Made by a program: the position numbers and the translations under genes. Under the pieces are notes generated by a model, which worked only from the letters and a program-made list of their open reading frames with translations, searched no databases and was not told the DNA's origin. Positions 7,583 through 14,906 of a DNA stretch of 45,534 nt are shown here, piece by piece (the first letter of the stretch is position 1; the number at the start of each line of letters is the position of its first letter). The stretch comes from Pseudomonadota bacterium (GTDB taxonomy: Bacteria > Desulfobacterota > Desulfobulbia > Desulfobulbales > Desulfocapsaceae). The DNA lies in the NCBI GenBank assembly GCA_018821785.1, contig JAHJLI010000297.1:1-45534 (forward strand). The letters are read 5' to 3'.

Positions 7583-8515
7583 ATGATTACCACGGAACGA
7601 CATGAAAAGGGTATTCTGGCGGTCAACGTCGGTCTGGCCGCCAATGCTCTCTTGGCCCTACTGAAGACCAGTGTCGGAATTTTCGGCCACAGCCCGGCTC
7701 TTCTTGCAGACGGCATCAACTCGACCTCCGATGTGGCTTACGGCATTGTGGTAAAAATATTCATGTCCATTTCGAGCAAGCCCGCCGATCAGGAACATCC
7801 CTACGGTCATGACCGCCTGGAGTCGATCGCCGCGGTGGTGGTCGGAGCTTTTGTCATCTCCACCGCCATAACGATTTTCTGGTCTTCCGTAAGCAGCGTC
7901 TATGATCTCCTCAGTCGTGATAGTGATTCTGCCGGGGCCTCGCAACTGGCTCTATGGATCGCCCTTTTCACCATATTACTGAAAATCTGGCTCTCCATAT
8001 GGACCCGAAAAATAGGTAAACTGACCAATAGTAATGTTCTTCTGGCCCTGGCCGCCGATCACCGCAACGACATCTTTTCGGCTCTGGCCGCGACAATAGG
8101 CATCATCTTCGGACAGTTGGGCTACCTCTTTGTCGATCCTCTGGCCGGAGGCGTTGTCTCAATCATCATCCTCCTGACCGGAGTTGAAATTATCCGCGAA
8201 TCGGCGGCTGACCTGATGAATACCCTGCCCGGTAAAAAACTTACCGAGGAAATCAGGAGTAAACTGCAAAATATGGGCGAGGTTCTTGATGTCGAGGAGA
8301 TCCACGGCCACAGGTTCGGGATGTATATGGTGGTGAATATCACCATCGGCGTCTCCCCTGAACTCACCGTTGCCGAGGGCGACCGTATCGCCACCCGGGT
8401 CGAGGAACTGCTGGTCCGTGAGATCGACTTGATGCGACGTGTCTTTGTCCACTACCACCCGGTACAGGCCACTGGAAGGAAATCTTCTCTGCAACCCCAA
8501 AGGATCGGATCATGA
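7583..8515 (+). CDS. Cation diffusion facilitator (CDF) transporter
   Basis: CDF proteins export divalent metals from the cytoplasm by proton antiport. This 310-residue protein has the family's transmembrane core (about residues 10-200), with HSPALLADGINSTSDV in the second helix and EHPYGHDRLESIAA between helices. A C-terminal cytoplasmic ferredoxin-like domain follows (LDVEEIHGHRFGMYMVVNITIGV). The fifth-helix site reads DHRND, a D-x3-D pattern instead of the H-x3-D of zinc exporters, which points towards manganese or iron, though specificity cannot be settled from motifs. A GTG start at 7559 inside surE is possible; the ATG at 7583 is preferred by position. The stop overlaps the next gene's ATG by four bases. 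Confidence 0.88.
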   Translation: MITTERHEKGILAVNVGLAANALLALLKTSVGIFGHSPALLADGINSTSDVAYGIVVKIFMSISSKPADQEHPYGHDRLESIAAVVVGAFVISTAITIFWSSVSSVYDLLSRDSDSAGASQLALWIALFTILLKIWLSIWTRKIGKLTNSNVLLALAADHRNDIFSALAATIGIIFGQLGYLFVDPLAGGVVSIIILLTGVEIIRESAADLMNTLPGKKLTEEIRSKLQNMGEVLDVEEIHGHRFGMYMVVNITIGVSPELTVAEGDRIATRVEELLVREIDLMRRVFVHYHPVQATGRKSSLQPQRIGS

Positions 8516-9687
8516 ATGTTGTATTTCTCTCACCACACTTTCCCGCCCAGTATCACCACTTCTGCAGGCAACTGAAAAACGCCGGGGCGACCGTTCTCGG
8601 TATCGCCGATGCCCCATTTGATCAGCTGCCTGAAACCGTCCGCGCTGCCCTGACTGAATACTACCGGGTGGGCAACATGCACGACTATGGAGAACTGGTC
8701 CGAGCCCTCGGATATTTCACCCACCGCTACGGCAAGATTGATCGGCTGGACTCCCTCAATGAATACTGGCTGGAGACCGAGGCACGCCTCAGGGACGACT
8801 TCAATATCTTCGGGATACGTGGCGATTCCATTGCCGCCATCCGCAGAAAATCGGCTATGAAAGAGATTTTCCGTGAATCCGGAGTTCGGGTGGCCGCCGG
8901 GCGGGTGGTGGCAAACATACGTGAAGCCGAAGCATTCATAACCGAAGTCGGGTATCCGATAGTCGCCAAACCCGACGCCGGTGTGGGTGCGCTGAACACC
9001 TTTCGCCTTGACAACGATGCTGATCTGTCAGCATTTTTTACCGATAAACAGGATACCCATTATATCCTTGAAGAGTTTATCGAAGGCACCATCCTCTCCT
9101 TTGATGGCCTTACCGACCGCAATGGCCAGATTGTTTTCCATACCTGCCACGCCTTCAGCCAAGGGATCATGGAAACCGTCAACCAGGGTCGCCATGTCAG
9201 CTACTATTCCCTCCGTGACCTGCCGCCGGAACTGGAAACCCTCGGCCGAAAATGTGTAAGGGCCTTCAATGTGCGGGAGCGGTTTTTCCATATTGAATTC
9301 TTCCAGACCGCCGCCTCAAACTATGTCGCTCTGGAAGTCAATATGCGCCCGCCCGGCGGCTTCACCACCGACATGTTCAACTATGCCTGTGATATCGACA
9401 TTTATAAGGTGTGGGCCGAGTTGCTGGTTACCGGCTGCTGCCTGACCCCCATCGAACGCAAGTATCATTGCTGCTACGCCAGCCGGAAAAACGATCACCG
9501 GTACCGGCGCAGCCACTCGCAGATCCTTGCCGAATACAGTCCCTTCATCGTCCAGGTGGTAAATGTCCCGGGGGTTTTCAGCAGCGCTCTAGGCGATATT
9601 GGCTATATTTTTCGCTCGCCGGAAATCGCCGACATCCAGGCAATAACCACCTTAATCCAGGAACCCGAGGATATTCATGCCGTTTAG
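8512..9687 (+). CDS. ATP-grasp ligase of unknown substrate
   Basis: This 391-residue protein has an N-terminal nucleotide-fold-like domain (VVFLSPHFPAQYHHFCRQL) and a central ATP-grasp fold. Visible parts are VAKPDAGVGA with Lys153, EEFIEG around residues 187-192, and ALEVNMRPPGG with Glu275 and Asn277, the usual ATP and magnesium ligands. ATP-grasp enzymes join a carboxylate to an amine or thiol through an acyl phosphate. No purine-synthesis, biotin-carboxylase or D-Ala-ligase signature stands out, so the substrate is unknown. The start overlaps the CDF stop (ATGA), and an esterase follows 11 bp downstream. That pairing suggests the ligase and hydrolase act on the same compound, perhaps a small peptide or metabolite amide. 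Confidence 0.85.
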   Translation: MNVVFLSPHFPAQYHHFCRQLKNAGATVLGIADAPFDQLPETVRAALTEYYRVGNMHDYGELVRALGYFTHRYGKIDRLDSLNEYWLETEARLRDDFNIFGIRGDSIAAIRRKSAMKEIFRESGVRVAAGRVVANIREAEAFITEVGYPIVAKPDAGVGALNTFRLDNDADLSAFFTDKQDTHYILEEFIEGTILSFDGLTDRNGQIVFHTCHAFSQGIMETVNQGRHVSYYSLRDLPPELETLGRKCVRAFNVRERFFHIEFFQTAASNYVALEVNMRPPGGFTTDMFNYACDIDIYKVWAELLVTGCCLTPIERKYHCCYASRKNDHRYRRSHSQILAEYSPFIVQVVNVPGVFSSALGDIGYIFRSPEIADIQAITTLIQEPEDIHAV

Positions 9688-9698
9688 CGGAGTTAGAC

Positions 9699-10448
9699 AT
9701 GCATACTGAAGAACATCGATGGGTAAGCCCCAGTCTGGGGCATGAAATGGCTTTGAAGGTTTACGGTCATTGGGGTACCCCGTTGATTGTCTTCCCCTGT
9801 TCCCGCGGCCGCTATTTCGATTACGAGGGAATGGGCATGATAGGCGCTATTGCCTCCTTCATCGATGGCGGACAGATCAAACTGTACTGCTTGGACAGCG
9901 TCGACAGTCAGTCCTGGTACAATTTCAGCCTCTCCCCCGCCGAGCGTAACGGCCGCCATGAGGCCTATGATCGCTATGTGACAAGCGAGGTGGTGCCCTT
10001 TATCCGCAACCACTGCCAAAACCCGGAAATCCGTCCAATGACCAACGGCTGCAGCATGGGGGCCTATCACGCAGTTAATTTTTATTTCAAACATCCCGGA
10101 CTCTTTGCCGGGTTAATTGCCTGCAGCGGCCTGTATCGCCTTGATCGGCCTGAATTCTGCCTCGGTCCGGCCGACATCTCGGCGGTGTATTACAACTCCC
10201 CCCTCGCCTATCTCGCAGGTCTCACAGAAACCAAGCTGCTGGAAGAGTATCGTAGGAGTACCATAATGATCAGTGTCGGTCAGGGCGCCTGGGACGAAGA
10301 GGCCCTGGAAGACACTCGCAATCTTCAAGCTATCTGCCGGGACAAAGCCATTCCCGCCTGGTTCGATTTCTGGGGCCACGATGTTAATCATGACTGGCCA
10401 TGGTGGTATAAGCAGATGAACCATTTCCTTGGTCATCTTTGCCGTTAA
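9699..10448 (+). CDS. Serine esterase/alpha-beta hydrolase paired with the ATP-grasp gene
   Basis: The 249-residue protein carries GCSMG with Ser119 as nucleophile (TNGCSMGAYHA) and a C-terminal WGHDVNHDWPWW that can supply the catalytic histidine. The core resembles the esterase-D/PHB-depolymerase side of the alpha/beta hydrolases and, from memory, a COG4947-type predicted esterase. There is no signal peptide, so it should act in the cytoplasm. The ATG at 9699 follows an AGCGGAG ribosome-binding site; a longer frame inside the ATP-grasp gene is a shadow. Its position right after the ATP-grasp ligase suggests a shared pathway, whose chemistry is unknown. Confidence 0.8.
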   Translation: MHTEEHRWVSPSLGHEMALKVYGHWGTPLIVFPCSRGRYFDYEGMGMIGAIASFIDGGQIKLYCLDSVDSQSWYNFSLSPAERNGRHEAYDRYVTSEVVPFIRNHCQNPEIRPMTNGCSMGAYHAVNFYFKHPGLFAGLIACSGLYRLDRPEFCLGPADISAVYYNSPLAYLAGLTETKLLEEYRRSTIMISVGQGAWDEEALEDTRNLQAICRDKAIPAWFDFWGHDVNHDWPWWYKQMNHFLGHLCR

Positions 10449-10606
10449 ATTCTTTTCCACACAGCGTTGGTCTACTCGCCACATGGCCTCCTTTTTTCCC
10501 TTGCTGTTTTTGGCGAATGCTACTACCGTTCGATAAAGATCTGTTTGTTTGCAGCAGATACCCCCTTTGAAAGGCCCGCTGTTTTTAAAAAAGGACAGTG
10601 CCCGTA

Positions 10607-11431
10607 ATGAAGACTCCCCCTTCAATCTGCAACGTCAACGGCCTGTCAATTGCCTACCAGCAGGAAGGGTCCGGCGAAACCGTCCTGCTGGTCCATGGGA
10701 TCACCACCTACTCCTTCATCTGGCGGCGGATAGTTCCGTTGCTAAGAGATCGTTTCCGAGTAATCAGTGTTGATCTTCTTGGCTGCGGTGGCTCTGCTAA
10801 GCCCTTGGATGTGTCGTATTCTCTACCCCAGCACTGCGAAATACTTCGTCAATTCATTGAGTGTCTGGGGGTCACCCCGGTCCATTTTGTCGGCCATGAT
10901 ATTGGCGGCGGAATAGGCCAGCTCTTTGCCGTCAGATATCCGGAAAAACTCCACAGTTTGACCCTCATTAACTCCGTTGGCCATGATTTTTGGCCGGTTC
11001 AGCCTATCATTGCCATACGTACCCCGATTATTCGCCAACTGGCCATGGCCTCCCTCGACATCGGTGCCTTTCGCCTCGTAGTTCGCCGGGGCCTGTACCA
11101 TAAAGAAATGCTCACCGAAGAATTAATGGATCACTTCTGGAAACCAATGCGCGACCGGGCAGGACGCAGGGCTTTTCTCCATTTCGCCAATTGCCTCAAC
11201 AACCAACATCTTGTTGAAATTGAAGAGGATCTGCATCGCATCAAGCTGCCAGTGCAGATCATCAGGGGCGATGCTGATCTCTATCTCAGTGAGGCCATCG
11301 CGGTGAAACTGCATAATGATATTCCCGGCAGTATTTTGACCCGCATCGCTACCGGTGGCCATTTCATCCAGGAAGATGAACCGGAGTCCCTGGCTGAGGC
11401 AATCGGCCTCTCCCTGAAGAAACAGCGATGA
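10607..11431 (+). CDS. Alpha/beta hydrolase with aspartate nucleophile
   Basis: This 274-residue protein has the alpha/beta hydrolase layout: the oxyanion-region motif LLVHGITTYSFIWRR (His30-Gly31), the nucleophile elbow VGHDIGGGIG with Asp98 where most family members have Ser, then an acid-bearing loop (RGDADLYLS) and the histidine motif GGHFIQEDEPE. An Asp at the elbow is typical of haloalkane dehalogenases, epoxide hydrolases and OleB-type beta-lactone decarboxylases. The halide-site asparagine and tryptophan of HGNPTW are not kept (HGITTY), arguing against a true dehalogenase. ATG 10607 is better spaced from AAGGA (10591-10595) than the GTG at 10598. It overlaps the following kinase gene by four bases. 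Confidence 0.85.
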   Translation: MKTPPSICNVNGLSIAYQQEGSGETVLLVHGITTYSFIWRRIVPLLRDRFRVISVDLLGCGGSAKPLDVSYSLPQHCEILRQFIECLGVTPVHFVGHDIGGGIGQLFAVRYPEKLHSLTLINSVGHDFWPVQPIIAIRTPIIRQLAMASLDIGAFRLVVRRGLYHKEMLTEELMDHFWKPMRDRAGRRAFLHFANCLNNQHLVEIEEDLHRIKLPVQIIRGDADLYLSEAIAVKLHNDIPGSILTRIATGGHFIQEDEPESLAEAIGLSLKKQR

Positions 11432-13599
11432 ACAATCAACAAACGGAAATTGAAAAGCTTCGGGCCACCGTCAAGGTGCTTGAAGAGGAAAACAACCAGC
11501 TGTCCGAGAGAGCAGAGGACGCCATGCTGCTTGGCCTGGTGGCAGAGGCGATCGAGGGACTGACCGAGCCTTCAGCGGTCATCGACCAGGTGCTTGAGAG
11601 AATCTCCATCCTTAAAAATCTTCCCTTCGTCACCTGCGGTTCTCTGCTCGAATGTGCAGTGGAAAAAATTGCCTCATATGTCGCCTTTTCCGACGAACCG
11701 GAAACCGGATATCCAATCCAGCTGACACCAGAGGTGTACCGCGAACTAAGCGATGGCCCCTATCTCCTTGATGATTTGCAGAACATCTCCACCGGTCTCA
11801 CCAAAGAAACCTCCCCCCTTTGGTCAGCACTCCTCATTCCTTTTCACTGCCATCAGTACGGCGACGGTGTATTTCTCTTTTTCGACCGCCAGACGGACGG
11901 TAACCGTCTACCATCAATGCTCTTTCTCCTTGATCAAGTGGTGCGATTGGCTATCGGCCGACTCGACAATATCTTTCTTTCCCGGCAACTGGCATTTCTC
12001 AACGCCGAACTGGAAGAACAGGTACTCTTGAAAACTAAGGATCTCAGAACTGCCAACACGAGGTTGACAGAGATTTACGAGCGTTTTGTCTCGGTTCTCA
12101 ATGGGGTTGACTCATACGTCCATGTCACCGACACCAGGGATTACACCATCCTTTTCGCCAACAAAACGGCCAAGGAGCTTTTCGGTGAGGCAATCGAGGG
12201 GCAAAAATGCTACCAGGTCTTCAGACAAAAAAACACCCCCTGCTTCTTCTGTAAAATTCCCCGACTGCTGGCAACCAGGACCGAGGCCGATCAAACCGTC
12301 ACCTGGGAATCGCTCAATCCCCTGACCGGAAAATGGTTTCTCAACAGTGAGCGCATCGTCGACTGGCCGGATGTGCCAGCGGCCTTACTGACCGTCGGCA
12401 CTAATATCACCGACTTGAAGAAAGCCGAGGAAGAAAAACAGCAGCTGGCGCAGAGCCTGCATCAAGCCCAAAAAATGGAGGCAATTGGCGTTCTCGCCGG
12501 GTCAATCGCCCATGATCTAAATAACATTCTCTCAGGTGTCGTCAGCTATCCGGATCTCCTGCTGGCCACGATGCCCCCGGACGCACCCTTACGTAAACCT
12601 CTCGAAACAATCCGCGCAGCCGGAGCAAGGGCGACAAAAATTGTCCAGGGCCTTCTCTCTCTTTCCAGACGAGGTATGCAGGTGGAGGAACCTGTCGATC
12701 TCAGCCGGCTCTTCAGTGATTATCTGGAGAGTCCGGAATATCGTGAGCTCCTCATTCACCATAAGAAGGTAAGGGTGGTGACCGGTGAACTACAGAAAGG
12801 TCTTGTTGTGCTTGGCTCCCCGGCACACCTTTCTAATGTCCTGATGAATCTGGTAAATAACGCGGCAGAGGCCATCCAGGACGGCGGGGTTATCACCCTC
12901 GGCCTGGAGAGATTTGAGTTTGCCAACCAACCTCCCGGTTTTACGGCTTGGCGACCGGGACCTTATGCCCGACTGACAATCAGCGATACCGGAAGCGGTA
13001 TCCCCTTAGAATACCAGGAGCGAATTTTCGAACCGTTCTTTTCCTCGAAAGAGCTAGGTCGCAGCGGCACCGGTCTTGGTCTGGCAGTAGTTTGGGGAAC
13101 AGTGACCGATCATCATGGATATATTGAGGTTGCCAGCAATGAAGGACAAGGCACACGTTTTCACATCTCCCTGCCACTTGTCAAGAGCGACAAGCGACGA
13201 GAGGTGCCCCCCGAGGGCTTACCGGTTCAAGGCCAGGGCCAATCCATTCTATTGGTCGACGATAACGAGCAACAGCGGTTGATAGCTTCAGAGATCCTTC
13301 TTCATTTAGGGTACAAGGTGCGAGCAGCCGAGAGCGGCGAGGCGGCAATTTCCACCCTCCAGGACAATTCTTTCGACCTTGTCATTCTTGACATGCTCAT
13401 GCCGCCGGGGATTGACGGTCTTGAAACCTATAAACGTATCTGCAACTTTAATCCAAGACAAAAGGTCATTATTGTCAGTGGCTTTTCACAATCCGAACAG
13501 GCAAGGGAGGCCCTGGCCTTGGGGGCCTTGCAGTATGTGCAAAAGCCCTATGCACTGGCCAAGATCAGTCAGGTGGTGCATAGGGCTTTGCTTGGCTAG
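11428..13599 (+). CDS. Soluble hybrid sensor histidine kinase (coiled coil, GAF-like, PAS, kinase, receiver)
   Basis: The 723-residue protein has, in order: an N-terminal coiled coil (1-30); a GAF-like region (about 35-190); a second coiled coil; a PAS domain (about 220-330) with a Cys-rich patch (C261, C272, C275 in NTPCFFCKI) that could sense redox or bind metal; a HisKA helix with phospho-His362 in [10 protein letters not shown]; an ATPase domain (N box [24 protein letters not shown]); and a receiver with DD611-612, phospho-Asp655 and Lys706. No transmembrane segment is seen, so the signal should be cytoplasmic. It overlaps the hydrolase gene by four bases and ends three bases from a convergent gene. 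Confidence 0.9.
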   Translation: MNNQQTEIEKLRATVKVLEEENNQLSERAEDAMLLGLVAEAIEGLTEPSAVIDQVLERISILKNLPFVTCGSLLECAVEKIASYVAFSDEPETGYPIQLTPEVYRELSDGPYLLDDLQNISTGLTKETSPLWSALLIPFHCHQYGDGVFLFFDRQTDGNRLPSMLFLLDQVVRLAIGRLDNIFLSRQLAFLNAELEEQVLLKTKDLRTANTRLTEIYERFVSVLNGVDSYVHVTDTRDYTILFANKTAKELFGEAIEGQKCYQVFRQKNTPCFFCKIPRLLATRTEADQTVTWESLNPLTGKWFLNSERIVDWPDVPAALLTVGTNITDLKKAEEEKQQLAQSLHQAQKMEAIGVLAGSIAHDLNNILSGVVSYPDLLLATMPPDAPLRKPLETIRAAGARATKIVQGLLSLSRRGMQVEEPVDLSRLFSDYLESPEYRELLIHHKKVRVVTGELQKGLVVLGSPAHLSNVLMNLVNNAAEAIQDGGVITLGLERFEFANQPPGFTAWRPGPYARLTISDTGSGIPLEYQERIFEPFFSSKELGRSGTGLGLAVVWGTVTDHHGYIEVASNEGQGTRFHISLPLVKSDKRREVPPEGLPVQGQGQSILLVDDNEQQRLIASEILLHLGYKVRAAESGEAAISTLQDNSFDLVILDMLMPPGIDGLETYKRICNFNPRQKVIIVSGFSQSEQAREALALGALQYVQKPYALAKISQVVHRALLG
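13539..13591 (-). terminator. Long hairpin inside the kinase 3' end, downstream of the convergent gene
   Basis: GCAAAAGCCCTATGCAC (13539-13555) faces GTGCATAGGGCTTTGC (13576-13591), a 16-bp stem with one bulged A and a 20-base loop. It lies in the last codons of the hybrid kinase, but on the - strand it begins about 11 bases after the transglycosylase stop. It is therefore well placed to end that transcript, and perhaps also the kinase transcript. Confidence 0.5.
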
Positions 13600-13602
13600 T
13601 TA

Positions 13603-14667
13603 TTATAATCCTGGAATACCAAGATCTTGGATTCTCACAGCGTTTTTCCCCTCCTCATAGGCCAAAAGCCTTCCCTCCATCCGCTCAATGCGAAAAGCAA
13701 GAGAATAGGATAGAACGCGTATCGGATAGTCTCGGGGCAACTGCAGCAAGTAGGGCTGGATAGTAATGAAATCGGTCACCCCATATTGTGCCATAATAAA
13801 TCGCAGGCCACCATTGGCCGGCCCAATATTATAGGCAAGGAGACCTAGAAACAGGTCGCCCTTCATCTCAGCAAGATAGTGACGAAGGGTGGCGGCCCCA
13901 AGAAAGGCATTATAGCGGGGATCGGCCATTTGTCGACTCTTTACCGGGAAAATCAGGTTGACATCCGTTACCACCGCGGCCGGCGCCTGGGTGATCTGAA
14001 AGAGGCCATGGCCACCGTCGGCACTGATGCGCGGCAGGAAGGAGGATTCCGTAGCGGCAAGGCCCTTGAGAAGATCGATGTCGAGAGCATAGGCCTTAGC
14101 CGCCTCTTCGATAGCCTCAGAATATGGCCCGGCCCGGTTTATCATTTTCATCAGCTGCCCCGTATCCAGGCGACGATAGGCAGCATATACCTGATGGGCA
14201 AGGGTCACCCTGCCGGCCTCTTCCTTACCTCCGACCAAGGTGCGATAAGAGCCGAAGGCACGGGTGAAGTGCTCCTTCGGCACGAAACCACCGATTAAAA
14301 GGGCTAAGCCGATAACAAGAGCCGAAGGCAGCAGTACCGATATGCCCTGCAACCGCTTCCGCAGTCTTTTCCAAATGCTGAGAAAAACTGCAACCAAAAG
14401 AATGAAGACGAGAATACCCCCGGCAAACGGCAGGAGGTTATTGAGAAAACTTGTCCCGGAGAACCTGTTGGCAAAATAGCCGAGCAGGACAATAATGGCA
14501 GCCATCCCGACAACCGTAAAACCGAGGCATTCCAGACTCATCAAAATGAAGTCCCGAAACAGGGTGGTCTGCGGTGATTTTTTGCTGACGCTGCCTTTTC
14601 TTCTGCTGGAACGGGGAGCTCCCGAACGTTTCGCAGTGCTCTGCCGTTTTGTACTTGATTTAACCAT
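13603..14667 (-). CDS. Membrane-anchored lytic transglycosylase (SLT domain)
   Basis: The 354-residue protein begins with a basic, Ser/Lys-rich cytoplasmic tail (1-35) and then about three hydrophobic segments (roughly 42-65, 78-97 and 110-128). An SLT-type domain occupies about residues 180-340, with the catalytic glutamate in LAATESSFLPR, the motif GHGLFQITQ and the later LGLLAYNIGP. Such enzymes cut peptidoglycan glycan strands to form 1,6-anhydro ends. The multi-helix anchor is unlike Slt70 or simple MltC/E lipoproteins. It converges on the kinase gene with a 3-bp gap. Confidence 0.85.
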   Translation of the reverse strand: MVKSSTKRQSTAKRSGAPRSSRRKGSVSKKSPQTTLFRDFILMSLECLGFTVVGMAAIIVLLGYFANRFSGTSFLNNLLPFAGGILVFILLVAVFLSIWKRLRKRLQGISVLLPSALVIGLALLIGGFVPKEHFTRAFGSYRTLVGGKEEAGRVTLAHQVYAAYRRLDTGQLMKMINRAGPYSEAIEEAAKAYALDIDLLKGLAATESSFLPRISADGGHGLFQITQAPAAVVTDVNLIFPVKSRQMADPRYNAFLGAATLRHYLAEMKGDLFLGLLAYNIGPANGGLRFIMAQYGVTDFITIQPYLLQLPRDYPIRVLSYSLAFRIERMEGRLLAYEEGKNAVRIQDLGIPGL

Positions 14668-14906
14668 GAACTCTTAAATATTGTCCCGGCAGCGGTTGCT
14701 GGAAAAAGGTGTTACATCGCGTCAGTAATTTGCAGCCGGCCATACGGAGGTATGGACACGTCAGTGAGTGGGCGATATGATGTTCGGATTGCCGACTCTA
14801 AATCCCTCTTCATAAACCGGCAATATGAGAAAATCAAGACGGAGGGAGGATTTCCTGCTATGCTACCCTCCAAGAATAGAAAAAGCGACGACTATGAGGC
14901 TTGACG

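Noticed and set aside
10607..11431. Calling the Asp-nucleophile hydrolase a haloalkane dehalogenase or OleB
   Set aside because: The halide-binding Asn/Trp of HGNPTW are replaced and no oleC/oleD are nearby; only the broad fold is supported.
14736..14871. Possible cyclic di-GMP riboswitch upstream of the WD40-caspase gene
   Set aside because: CCATAC-GGAG-GTATGG and GGAGGG/CCCTCC stems are present, but the conserved GEMM core bases and receptor helix are not, so only simple hairpins are supported.
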